From NCBI RefSeq assembly GCF_000187245.1, contig NC_027862.1:682001-746000 (forward strand): 64,000 nucleotides of DNA, read 5' to 3'. This DNA comes from Ogataea parapolymorpha DL-1 (lineage: Eukaryota > Ascomycota > Pichiomycetes > Pichiales > Pichiaceae). The notes beneath the pieces were generated by a model. That model was not told the origin of the DNA. It ran no database searches and was given only the letters and a program-made list of their open reading frames with translations. Shown here in pieces: positions 37,344 through 46,383 of this stretch (positions are counted from its first letter, which is position 1; each line of letters opens with the position of its first letter). The translations under genes and the position numbers were made by a program.

Positions 37344-38588
37344 TTAATCGCCCCTTTCCGGCTTTTTACCTCTTCCATAACCATCTTTAGCGTAGTAATC
37401 CATAGGATAAAAGTCTTTCTCAAACTTCTGTTCCTCTCCAAGCATCACCATAGCTTCGTATGGCGTCAGCAATGGCTTATGGAAGGCATATCCCCAATCG
37501 ATCGATAATCTAGGACAGGCAACTTGAACGAAAGCGTCGATATCGTCGAACATTGCGAGCTTTCCTGGGAAAATCTCTGATAGTATGATCTTGATAACAG
37601 TTTTTCCTGCCTGAGTAAGCTGTTTCTCTAATCGTTCCACAGTCACTGGATTTCCTTGTCGTCCCAGAGCACCCAGGATCAGTCCTATCTTTTTCGCCTC
37701 TGACGCGCGTCGCACGGCGTCTGATCTCACTTGCACCATTTCTTCCTGAGCGTAGTACTCTCTAGTGAACTTGCGAGAGTACGGGTCATATCTATAAGCA
37801 GGAACCGAAGGGTTGTGGATCATAGCACTTTCCAAATGGAATCTTCCATCGCCGATGTAAACCATAGCGTCGAACTGGTTAGGATCTAAATGCGCGGAAG
37901 TGCACCCAAGCACTTCCCCCTTGGATAATGGAGATATTTGAGGAGGCGTGACATAGAGAAGCTTGTCTGACTCTGGACCTTCCAATTTGTTTTTGATCGA
38001 ATGTATCGTAGGGTTGAACTGTATCGTACCGAATACAGCCAATCGAGTTCCATGTTCAAAGTTTCTAGTAAGGGTTCTCATCAAATGGGCTTCGTCAATG
38101 ACGATGGTCACAAACACATAAAGGACCTTGATTTTGGTCACATCGATGGGAACAAGACACGAGTGTGCATAGTGAACAATCATATCGCAATCCAGGGCTC
38201 TGGCGGTATAATCATCTATGCAGCAGGCTCCATAGGAAACGTCTCCCATCACCAGAACCTCAGCATTGCAAAATTGCTCGATTATGTCGGCTATCACCAT
38301 GGAATAAATCAGGAGTCCCTCTGGCATTTGTAAACATACCCGTTTAGCGTTGTTCTTTCGCACGTTCCAAACAGTCTTGTGGATTTCAAAGTTATAATTT
38401 GAAGGCAAAAGACGTGCTGCCTCTTTAAGCTCTTCATCGTCCAAGATTTCCTGCGGAATTTGATTTATAAGCCTTGATGCTCCTTTCTTCGCACGTATAA
38501 TCACTGCTGACCGGCCGCCCTTTTCATCTTGCTCACGCGACCCTACAAACCTTCGCCTTCTTTGGGTGGTATCCACTGCTGGCGACAT
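37344..38588 (-). CDS. DPH1: Diphthamide biosynthesis protein Dph1
   Basis: A 414-residue Dph1 protein, which with Dph2 forms the Fe-S enzyme that transfers the 3-amino-3-carboxypropyl group of S-adenosylmethionine to the elongation factor 2 histidine, the first step of diphthamide synthesis. The three cluster cysteines are Cys123 (GACC), Cys229 (LGCTSAHL) and Cys358 (ACPRLSIDWG), spaced exactly as in yeast Dph1 (133, 239 and 368 as I recall). Having all three marks it as Dph1 rather than Dph2. It shares a 54-bp AT-rich divergent promoter with SHQ1. Confidence 0.95.
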   Translation of the reverse strand: MSPAVDTTQRRRRFVGSREQDEKGGRSAVIIRAKKGASRLINQIPQEILDDEELKEAARLLPSNYNFEIHKTVWNVRKNNAKRVCLQMPEGLLIYSMVIADIIEQFCNAEVLVMGDVSYGACCIDDYTARALDCDMIVHYAHSCLVPIDVTKIKVLYVFVTIVIDEAHLMRTLTRNFEHGTRLAVFGTIQFNPTIHSIKNKLEGPESDKLLYVTPPQISPLSKGEVLGCTSAHLDPNQFDAMVYIGDGRFHLESAMIHNPSVPAYRYDPYSRKFTREYYAQEEMVQVRSDAVRRASEAKKIGLILGALGRQGNPVTVERLEKQLTQAGKTVIKIILSEIFPGKLAMFDDIDAFVQVACPRLSIDWGYAFHKPLLTPYEAMVMLGEEQKFEKDFYPMDYYAKDGYGRGKKPERGD

Positions 38589-38642
38589 GATATAAAGAAA
38601 TATTTTTTTTGCAAAAAAATTTAAATATTTTTAGAGCCGCAG

Positions 38643-40013
38643 ATGATTACACCACGGTTTGAAGTATCACAAAACGATGAGTTTGTTACTATCAAAGTGC
38701 GAATATCTAACATCCGGTTTTCCGCAAAGGCTGTAGAGATGGTTGCCGATGACGACAAGTTTATTTTCTCGCTCCCTCCATACTACCTTCGTCTCCGTTT
38801 TTCTGGTAGCATAGTTGACGATGAGCGCGCCAAAGCAGAATTTGTCCCAAACGAGGAGAGTATTTTGATCCGAATGCCAAAAATGACCAAGGGAGAGGTG
38901 TTTTCGGACCTTGATCTGCCTGCTAAACTTCTTGGAAGAATTGAGAACACCGAAAGAAAGCCTCCTATGATAGAGGAAGTGGGCGAGACAAACAATTTGA
39001 ATTCACTGGCCCAGGAGGCAGAGGACTTTGACTGGGAGGTCGAGCAGGTAGAGCAGCAGCCGGCTTCGCTTGTCCCGCAATTCTTCTATGGTTTCAATAA
39101 CCAGTACTCAAACATGATGGAAGTGTCTCTTTCGAACGGCAATGACATCAACGAGCTTTCGAATCCCGACAAAATGGACCCTGATGAGCGCATTAATGAA
39201 CGATTGATCAAAGAGAATTTAAAGTTTGATCCAGAGTATTACGCAAATGAATATTTGACCCAGAAGTATTTTCCCCAGGAGTCCAATGTCAAGCAGATTC
39301 TCTGCTGGGAAAATCCAATCCGCCTACAGCACAAAAATCACAGCGAGACCGAGTTAACTACAGAAGAACACGAGCGGATGATGGATCTCCCCCGAAAGTC
39401 GTATTTGGTGGATAATGTGCGGCCTCTTTACTACACTATTGTGTGTCTGTTGTATGGTTATCTGTACGAGCTTCGACAAAATGAGGGCGAGTTGACGGTG
39501 GAAAGTGGCTGGACTGTGGGTAAACTTGTGCCTCAATTAAGTTGTTTGGACTCTCAGTTGATTCAGTCGAACAATAAGACCGAAACAAATATGCTTCGAG
39601 TGATAGTTCTCACAATGGCCCGGCGCAGTCTCTGCTACCCGTTAATTCGCAATTTTGAGCTGGTGACAGCTGTATGGGAAGATGTTTACTGTACATTAAG
39701 ATGCGGCACCAAAGCAGTGTTGAAAGCCCTGCTTGCTTGTCGAGAACTGTTCAGATTCCACGATATCTATTACATATATTGCAATATCTGGCTCAATGAC
39801 CTGTGCTCCTGGACATTGAACAATGCAAGCGACACCGTGCTGAGAAATTTGGGCCATGAGTTGCGCAAAACCGTGGCCGAGATGAAGAAACAGGAGATTG
39901 TCTTTGAGAAAATTCTGGCCGAGGACTCAGAGGAGCTGGAATTTGTGAATCTCACTGATATTGAGGAGCTGGCTGAGATCTCGTACAGCGAGTCGAATGC
40001 GGCTTCTAGTTAA
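38643..40013 (+). CDS. SHQ1: H/ACA snoRNP assembly factor Shq1
   Basis: A 456-residue Shq1, a chaperone that holds Cbf5/dyskerin until it is loaded into H/ACA RNPs. It has an N-terminal CS domain (residues 1-90: TPRFEVSQNDEFVTIKVRIS, FSGSIVDDERAKAEF) and a C-terminal Shq1-specific helical domain (about 195-430: NPIRLQHKNHSETELTTEEH, SWTLNNASDTVLRNLG, RRSLCYPLIRNFEL). The end of its coding sequence overlaps by 8 bp the end of the convergent gene at 40006. Confidence 0.93.
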   Translation: MITPRFEVSQNDEFVTIKVRISNIRFSAKAVEMVADDDKFIFSLPPYYLRLRFSGSIVDDERAKAEFVPNEESILIRMPKMTKGEVFSDLDLPAKLLGRIENTERKPPMIEEVGETNNLNSLAQEAEDFDWEVEQVEQQPASLVPQFFYGFNNQYSNMMEVSLSNGNDINELSNPDKMDPDERINERLIKENLKFDPEYYANEYLTQKYFPQESNVKQILCWENPIRLQHKNHSETELTTEEHERMMDLPRKSYLVDNVRPLYYTIVCLLYGYLYELRQNEGELTVESGWTVGKLVPQLSCLDSQLIQSNNKTETNMLRVIVLTMARRSLCYPLIRNFELVTAVWEDVYCTLRCGTKAVLKALLACRELFRFHDIYYIYCNIWLNDLCSWTLNNASDTVLRNLGHELRKTVAEMKKQEIVFEKILAEDSEELEFVNLTDIEELAEISYSESNAASS

Positions 40014-40608
40014 CGGGCGATACTAGTGAAACGTCCGCTGAGAGCTGTCTACTGTGCTTTTTTTCTGGCGTGGTGTCCAACGCAGGAATGACGATCTCTG
40101 GCGCAGGAGAAAGACGTCTTTTCCGCGAGCCGTGCTCTGAATCTTCTGGAATCGACACCTCTGGCGGCAGTGAGATGGTTCTTTGATGTCTGCCGCGTCG
40201 CACATCGTTGACGTCGATTGGCTGCTTGCCATTAAGCAAGGATGAGACTGCGTGGGCGCCAATTTTTGACGGAGACAGCTGGTGTCTAGGGTTCAGAGTG
40301 GTTTTGCGCGGAGCCGAGCCAGATCCAAACTTGAAGCTGGCCATGGGGTTAGGTTCCGCCCTGCTTGGGGCGGGCAACGTTCCTGATCTTTCGGGAACGA
40401 GAACGGGGATGAGTTCGGGGGGCACATTGATCTGTGCAGCCAGTTTCACCAGCTCCAATGTTTTATTCAGCTGCTCGACTTTGTAGTACTCCTGTTTGGT
40501 GCGCTCCTGCTGGATCCGTGTCTGAAGAGCCAAAACAAGTGACTCCTCGTCGTGAGGCCATTTGTCCGAGTTGGACCCAAAGAGAGTATTCATGAACGAG
40601 GCAGACAT
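40006..40608 (-). CDS. Uncharacterised small Ser/Pro-rich protein
   Basis: A 200-residue protein starting MSASFMNTLFG. The first third holds a helix with a heptad-like pattern (EESLVLALQTRIQQER, then EYYKVEQLNKTLELVKLAA) ending in NVPPELIPVLV, which looks like a conserved motif. The rest is disordered, with basic clusters and many SP/TP sites (LSPSKIG, SPAPEI, TTPEKK), suggesting a phosphorylated nuclear regulator such as a CDK target; that is inference. A longer form from an ATG at 40659 is possible but hydrophobic and less likely. I do not recognise the family. It diverges from ASF1 (110 bp apart). Confidence 0.7.
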   Translation of the reverse strand: MSASFMNTLFGSNSDKWPHDEESLVLALQTRIQQERTKQEYYKVEQLNKTLELVKLAAQINVPPELIPVLVPERSGTLPAPSRAEPNPMASFKFGSGSAPRKTTLNPRHQLSPSKIGAHAVSSLLNGKQPIDVNDVRRGRHQRTISLPPEVSIPEDSEHGSRKRRLSPAPEIVIPALDTTPEKKHSRQLSADVSLVSPVN

Positions 40609-40718
40609 GATCAAAACATTTTTTGCACTGCAAAATAGTAAATACGTGGCTGTGCACATACCAAAAGCTGAGATTTAAGAAAATATTCTGTGGCGGTGTA
40701 ATCTTTAGAAAAACGCGT

Positions 40719-41402
40719 ATGTCTATAGTGTCACTGCTTGGAATCAACGTTTTGAACAACCCAGCCAGGTTCACTGATCCGTACCAATTTGAGATCACTT
40801 TCGAGTGTCTCGAGCCTCTGAAGGAGGATCTCGAGTGGAAACTGACTTACGTGGGGTCGTCGCGATCGCTTGAACACGACCAGGAGCTGGACTCGATCCT
40901 GGTGGGCCCTGTGCCGGTAGGCGTGAACAAATTCATTCTCACTGCAGATGCGCCGTCACCGGAGCTAATTCCTGCCAGCGAGCTCGTGTCTGTGACGGTG
41001 ATCTTGCTCAGCTGCTCATACCGAGAGCGCGAGTTTGTGAGAGTTGGATATTATGTGAATAACGAGTACGACTCTGAAGAGCTCCGCGAAAACCCTCCAT
41101 CCAAAGTCCAAGTCGAGCATATTGTGCGCAATATCCTGGCCGAGAAGCCGCGAGTGACGAGGTTCAACATTGTGTGGGACAACGAGGAGGAGGAGGAGTA
41201 TCCTCCGGAAGAGCTAGAGGAAGAGGAAGAGGACGATAAAGAGACAGTTGGAGACGAAGAAGAGGAGGACGAGGATGAAGAAGTAGAGGAAGAGGATGAT
41301 GAAGAGGAGGCCGACGAGGAGGCTGAAGAAGCTGAAGAGGTAGAGGAGGTGGAGGAAGTCGAAGAGGTGGACGAGGCTGACGAGGAGCCAGAAAAAAAAT
41401 AG
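40719..41402 (+). CDS. ASF1: Histone chaperone Asf1
   Basis: A 227-residue Asf1. The core Ig-like domain (residues 1-155) has the canonical start [18 protein letters not shown], then [24 protein letters not shown]-type loop, [20 protein letters not shown], and [10 protein letters not shown]. After residue 155 comes a very acidic Glu/Asp tail of about 70 residues, as in yeast Asf1 (279). It binds H3-H4 dimers, feeds Rtt109 for H3K56 acetylation, and hands histones to CAF-1 and HIR. The upstream in-frame TTG is not used; the ATG at 40719 gives the invariant N-terminus. Confidence 0.97.
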   Translation: MSIVSLLGINVLNNPARFTDPYQFEITFECLEPLKEDLEWKLTYVGSSRSLEHDQELDSILVGPVPVGVNKFILTADAPSPELIPASELVSVTVILLSCSYREREFVRVGYYVNNEYDSEELRENPPSKVQVEHIVRNILAEKPRVTRFNIVWDNEEEEEYPPEELEEEEEDDKETVGDEEEEDEDEEVEEEDDEEEADEEAEEAEEVEEVEEVEEVDEADEEPEKK

Positions 41403-41468
41403 TGACTGACTCGCTAATAGTTATATTTGATGAAATTAATTATGCTATAATATTAAACATGCAGGGCG

Positions 41469-42059
41469 TTATTTGGATGCGTTCTCGTATAGTTCGTTGA
41501 TCACTTGGAATGTTCTGGTCACCATCTCGGCAAGGACAGGTCGTCTGCTCTCGCTGACACGGCGTAGGATTTTATCAGGGTGCCATCGGATCCTTTCCAA
41601 TCGAAGCTGATTCCGTGGGATGAATTCGCTCACGCTCTGAGGGCTCACTTCTCCGCCGCAAACAGGCATAGGCGGCAGTTCGTGCTCCAGATCAACGGTT
41701 TGCCATCGTTTGACGTACTCTTCGTAATCATTTCTACGAACCCTGTATGGATCCTCTTTCTGGGGCAGCTCAGGCAGCTCCGCAGCGTACCCGTTAATAT
41801 GGCGGTAATAATTCACATTCGGAAATGGCTTCTGATCTGGGTCCGGCGTGACAAAACGGTATCCGTTTATCGATGGCCCAAACTCGTAATGCGGTCGAGT
41901 GTCAGGGTCCCCTTGTTTTTTGGGAGCAGGAGGCGACTCTGGTGGACGTGGCGGTGAATCTGGAGAGTCCTCCAGCTCTGTGTGCCTGCGTTTAGGCCGT
42001 CGCTTGAATTTCAATCGCGTGGCACGTACATCCTTTTCCGCCTGGGCATCCTGCCTCAT
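41469..42059 (-). CDS. NFKBIL1-like/J-type motif protein, putative RNA-processing factor
   Basis: A 196-residue protein with a basic N-terminus (KFKRRPKRRH), a Pro/Ser-rich linker (33-50), and a C-terminal segment EFIPRNQLRLERIRWHPDKI (about 145-164) followed by a helix ending TFQVINELYE. This C-terminal arrangement (RWHPDKf, then a helix ending in aLn/iNelye) resembles human NFKBIL1 and its fungal relatives and the related DnaJ-like HPD motif. NFKBIL1 has been linked to mRNA processing; the ankyrin repeats of the human protein are absent. Assignment is by motif only. It diverges from RSM22 with 67 bp between starts. Confidence 0.5.
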   Translation of the reverse strand: MRQDAQAEKDVRATRLKFKRRPKRRHTELEDSPDSPPRPPESPPAPKKQGDPDTRPHYEFGPSINGYRFVTPDPDQKPFPNVNYYRHINGYAAELPELPQKEDPYRVRRNDYEEYVKRWQTVDLEHELPPMPVCGGEVSPQSVSEFIPRNQLRLERIRWHPDKILRRVSESRRPVLAEMVTRTFQVINELYENASK

Positions 42060-42126
42060 TACACTTTTTTATCATTCTATTTGTTAGCACAGCCGTTAAA
42101 AATTTTCCTACATTTTATTCTTCTTG

Positions 42127-44265
42127 ATGTTGCGAACGAGACAGCTAGCTTTGACTCGGCGATTCAGCTGTTGCCTACCGCGGTGCAAGATTACGATCGA
42201 GCATGATGACGACAAGACATACCAGGATATTCCGCGATCCAGCACTTTGGGAACCGAGAAATCGAGTCTGTTCTTTTCATACAGAGCAGGCGGAGAGACG
42301 TTTGGCCAGCTGGTCAACGAGGTGCTTCATGACAGAGACCCGCTTCATAACCACCGTGTGGTAACGCCAGAGGAGGCTGTTGAGGGCGTTGACCCAAAGT
42401 ACAGAAACACAGAAACGGGCGAACTCCTTGCTGCTGCCACTAGCAGGGAGGCAAGGCTCCATCCACAAACCTTGGCGGGCCGAGTGAACAGAAAACGTGT
42501 GCAGTTACCCAGACTTATTGCTGATGCTATAAACTACAACATGATGCTTTTGCATGAGCCAAAACTATTAAAGGATAAAGTTGCAGGGTACTACAAAAAA
42601 CTTGAGGATACGAGTTTGCATGCGAAAACAAACACTGAGGAGGAGGCAGACGTTTACATAGCGAGCTCGTTTCTGCAGAATTACGCTACATGTTATCAAG
42701 TATTGGACGAGCTCAAACGCCGTGTCGGGAAAGACTGGAGCCCAAAACGGGTGCTCGATTATGGGTATGGGCCAGGTATAGGAATGGTGGCTTTGAACGA
42801 GGTGATGGGCGACGATTTCAGCCCAGAGGTCAAGGATGTGGTGGTAAATGGATCTTTCCACATGGAAAGAAGAGCTAAAGTTTTATTGAGTCGGCAAGCC
42901 AACGAACAGCACGAAAGAGGAGCCAGCCAGACTGAGGAAGCAACACAGGAGCGGGAGGAACTAAAATCTCAAGAAAAGCAGGAGGAGGATGCTGACTTCT
43001 TAGAGGATGAAGAACCTAACCAGCCAGTGATAGGAAGGGTGAAAACCAAGTTGCTGAAGATCAAGTCTGTCATCTTAGAGAAATTGCGTCCAGAGAACGT
43101 GAAATACGATTTAATTATTGCTCAGAACCAGCTTTTGCGAGACGAGAAAAATTTTCCGCTGGAAGTGGATGAATCACTGGATCCCCTGATCAAAAGACTG
43201 GCGCCAGGTGGCCATCTTGTGCTTTTGGAGCGCGGAAACCCTCTGGGAGCAGAGGTGATTGCTCGAGCACGGCAGGTGATGTTGCGGCCTGAAAACCACG
43301 AAGACCGCACTTCTAAGATCCCAAGACTGTATAAGAACAGCGATGTCCTTGCTGCAGAAGCTTCTGAGCAGTCTTTGGAGGACGACGAGCCGGTTGAGCC
43401 GGAATTGCTACAGCATTACGACATCCAGGAAGCCGCGTCGGTCGACCCGATAAATCTGAAAATCGTCGCGCCGTGCTCTCACCACGGCAAGTGCCCGCTG
43501 CAGTACTTCAAGCCCGAATACTACAAATACGGCAAGGTGGGAAGACGGCTCAAGTTTTGCAACTACACGATTGACGTCGAACGGCCGAGATATGTGATGG
43601 AATTGAAAAGGGGGGCCAAACTTGCAACGGCGTGGCAGGACAACCCGACCAAAAAGTTCATGTCGTACGCTGGAACCGGGCGTCCGAACGGCAAGGATTT
43701 CGAAACTGCTAGCTACTCATATTTGATTGTGCAACGTGCTGTGGAGTCAAATGAAGAACTGGAAGAACTAAGGAAGCAGGAAGTTGGTGGCAGATCCGTT
43801 GGATACGTTCCTCAAACTCTCGAGGAGCTGCCCCGTGTGCTATCGCCGCCAACTAAGCGTCGAGGACTAGTTGTTGCAGATATGTGCGCCCCCTCTGGTC
43901 ACGTTGAAAAATGGTACATCTCAAAGAGCGTTGGGGAGCAGGCATACCACGATGCGCGAAAAATGGGAATGGGCGACCTGTGGGCTTTAGGAGCGAAGTC
44001 TAGAGTCCAGTCGACGAAGGAGAATGAGTTCTATTTCCAAAAGCTGAAAAAGAGAGAGGAAGAGATACGAAAGCAACGCAAACGCGATGCCAAGCTGCGT
44101 AAGAAGAAAATGAAAGAGGAATACCGGAAAGCAATTTATAGTGAGCCGAAAACGTTTGGCGAAAGCTTGAGGATGGCAGCACAGCTCGACTCATTCAGAA
44201 TGCTTAATTCCAGAAAGGAAAAAGATCGGCTTCAGGCTGACATCGATCGCGACCAGCTGGCTTGA
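42127..44265 (+). CDS. RSM22: Mitochondrial Rsm22/METTL17-like ribosome assembly protein
   Basis: A 712-residue mitochondrial protein of the Rsm22/METTL17 family, methyltransferase-like factors bound to the nascent small mitoribosomal subunit. The N-terminus (MLRTRQLALTRRF) is a presequence. A SAM-fold motif RVLDYGYGPGIGM is at about residues 208-220. A cysteine cluster, CSHHGKCPLQ (Cys450/Cys456) plus Cys478 and a later candidate in ADMCAPSGH, fits the [4Fe-4S] site described for METTL17. A charged insertion (260-300) and a Lys/Arg-rich coiled C-terminus extend it. S. cerevisiae Rsm22 is 628 residues. The start is ATG at 42127, preceded by a TTG. Confidence 0.88.
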   Translation: MLRTRQLALTRRFSCCLPRCKITIEHDDDKTYQDIPRSSTLGTEKSSLFFSYRAGGETFGQLVNEVLHDRDPLHNHRVVTPEEAVEGVDPKYRNTETGELLAAATSREARLHPQTLAGRVNRKRVQLPRLIADAINYNMMLLHEPKLLKDKVAGYYKKLEDTSLHAKTNTEEEADVYIASSFLQNYATCYQVLDELKRRVGKDWSPKRVLDYGYGPGIGMVALNEVMGDDFSPEVKDVVVNGSFHMERRAKVLLSRQANEQHERGASQTEEATQEREELKSQEKQEEDADFLEDEEPNQPVIGRVKTKLLKIKSVILEKLRPENVKYDLIIAQNQLLRDEKNFPLEVDESLDPLIKRLAPGGHLVLLERGNPLGAEVIARARQVMLRPENHEDRTSKIPRLYKNSDVLAAEASEQSLEDDEPVEPELLQHYDIQEAASVDPINLKIVAPCSHHGKCPLQYFKPEYYKYGKVGRRLKFCNYTIDVERPRYVMELKRGAKLATAWQDNPTKKFMSYAGTGRPNGKDFETASYSYLIVQRAVESNEELEELRKQEVGGRSVGYVPQTLEELPRVLSPPTKRRGLVVADMCAPSGHVEKWYISKSVGEQAYHDARKMGMGDLWALGAKSRVQSTKENEFYFQKLKKREEEIRKQRKRDAKLRKKKMKEEYRKAIYSEPKTFGESLRMAAQLDSFRMLNSRKEKDRLQADIDRDQLA

Positions 44266-44415
44266 TCATGTACATATTATTTATTATTTTTTATACATAT
44301 ATCTGGGCAGTGCTCATGCATCCTTCACGTATATTGATTGGGAGTCTTATGGGCGTAGAAAAAAAACTGATCCCTTTTTTCTCTGTTGAATGCCATACAG
44401 CTAGGAGATAGGAAA

Positions 44416-46127
44416 ATGGAACCACTGAACGTGCTGAGTTGTAAGTGTGAGCGCCTGAGTTGCAATATACTAACTGATCAGTTGGAGATACACCATCTTG
44501 TTCTTTCTTGGTATGGCGGCTGTCTTTGGTCGACTGCAGAACTTTTGTGATCGGGTCCAGCTGTACTCTTGAAGATGATCAGGTGATAACCTGGAAGTCT
44601 GTCAAGTATGGAGAGACAACTTTCATCCCAACGGGGTCGGCAAAAGATCTCGCAGAATTGAATTTAGAATCCCTCAAACCTTTAGATTTTGTTCTCCTAG
44701 GAGCGGATAGCCACGAAAATATGATAGATACAACGACGCAAATCAAATCCTTGGTGGGCCCACAAACAATAATACTGGTAGAGTCAAGATACTGTTTGGG
44801 ATTAGAAGAGGTAGTGAAGAAGGCGCTCCCCAAAAGCAAGGTCCTGGGGGTGATTTGTGATGCGGACGTTAGAGTCATAAAGACGCAAAACGGATACCAA
44901 TATTATCATAAAAACCACAGCACAGCAGCAGTTATCGGGTCTGCAATTGCAGAGGACCAAAATACTGTGCGATTACTCAAAGGAGAAGGAGATCTGGGGG
45001 CCAAACTGACACAACTGACCGAAATGCTCAAGAAAACAGAGGTTTATCCCTGCTATTTGATTCCCAAAGGCATAAATCCAACTTTCAACAGCTATGCGTG
45101 GAAAAGAATAATTCCATTTATCAGTCTAGAAGTCATGTGCCTTGTTTATTCAAAGCTAAGCACGTTGGATGCAATTCAGTTTGGAATTCTCAAGGGGGTT
45201 TTCTGCGACTTACTCACGTTGGGCCGCAAATATGGAGCCCCCGACCTGCCAGATCCCACAGACTCCTCCAAGACAAAAAGCATGCTCGACGTCATGATTA
45301 GAGACTTCAATCAATCGTACCCTTCTAGCGCGATTAAGACACCGAACTCCTCGAACTATACTGACGGAGTGTCCAAAGATCCGATGCTGGATCTCGCAAC
45401 ATGTGTTCATAACTTCAATTACGGGCACGAAACGGGCGTGAATTTGTCATTGAAACAAACGATAAGTCTGGCGACAAAGCACGATCTCAAAGTGCCATAC
45501 GTGGAAATGCTTTTCAGCTTTTTTGCAGAGATCCAAAAGCTGAAAGATCAAAACATATTTGACTGGGTAAACAGAAGGACATTAGCTGTTCGAGAATCTA
45601 ATGGCTATGGGGTCGCTCAGCCCCAACAGCAGGTACAATATCAGCAATATCCGATGCAAACAGGACCGGGGCCGATGAGCACTAATCTAGCAGGCACACA
45701 GAGTGGACCGGCACAGATGCCGATGATGCCAGGAATGCCCCAATTGATGCCTCAAATGATGTATGCCCAACAATACGCAGGCTACGCCATGGTGGCTGGG
45801 CCAGCCAACTTTGGTGGAGCAAACCCAAGTCTCGTGCCAATTCACCCGAGGTTTCGACCAGACAGCAGTGGGAATGCGTCAGGACAGCACACAGTGTCCG
45901 CAATCAAGAACTCGATGTATAGAAAATCATCCACCTCGACGATCCAATCGGGAGAAGAGCTCTCGAGGAGTCAGCGTTCGGTGATCGAGCACGCCAACGT
46001 GAAAAACATGTTCAGCAACACAACCAGCAGGTACGGAGACGTGGACTCGTTCAGCCGTGTGAACGCGTCGAACGGTAGCGTTGCCAGCAGCGGGAGTCTG
46101 GCAGGCAGCATATGCCCTTCCAAATAG
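44416..46127 (+). CDS. Svl3/Pam1-like ketopantoate reductase-fold protein, intron-containing
   Basis: A 556-residue protein once a 41-nt intron (44441-44481) is removed. Exon 1 (44416-44440) encodes MEPLNVLS, and exon 2 continues FGDTPSCSFLVWRLSLVDCR, recreating the N-terminal motif (G.xP.S.FL.WRL) of a fungal family with a ketopantoate reductase-like fold, to which yeast Svl3 and Pam1 appear related. Middle residues include LLGADSHENM, YPCYLIPKGINPTF and KDPMLDLATCVHNFNYGHE. The C-terminal 170 residues are Gln/Met/Pro-rich and end with NMFSNTTSRYGDVDSF, a conserved tail motif. Svl3 localises to bud and mother tips; its function is unclear. The link to Svl3/Pam1 is by recollection of motifs. 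Confidence 0.55.
44441..44481 (+). other. 41-nt spliceosomal intron in the Svl3-like gene
   Basis: The intron begins GTAAGT, carries a perfect TACTAAC branch point at 44468-44474, and ends ATCAG, leaving only 7 nt between branch motif and 3' splice site. Its length (41) is not a multiple of three, and removing it joins an ATG exon of 25 nt in frame to the main exon. All three canonical splice signals are perfect. Confidence 0.85.
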
Positions 46128-46383
46128 CTAAAGCGCTTATATAAGCAAATAAATCTTTTTCCTGATGTGTACTTCGCGCTTCGGGCTGCAAAAAGGCACG
46201 TCGTGCACCGGGAACCAAAAAAATCAATATGGCCGAGCATTGTTTCTGATAGCATCTGCAAGACAAGTGCAGGGCGGCGTTATCCAACCAATCAGAGCAA
46301 AGTACCGTGACAAGCAGATTCGAGCACTTGGACGAGACTTTTTGATAGCTCTCCTTATTTCTCCGTGCGTCTTGTTATGAACC
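46128..46383 (+). promoter_or_regulatory. Promoter region of the GATA factor with GATA and CCAAT motifs
   Basis: The 256 bp upstream of the GATA-factor gene contain GATAG at 46248 and 46344, TTATCC (GGATAA on the other strand) at 46280, and CCAATCA at 46288. These would fit autoregulation or cross-regulation by GATA factors and a Hap-complex site. A six-codon upstream ORF starts at 46229. Motif presence only; each is common by chance. Confidence 0.35.
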
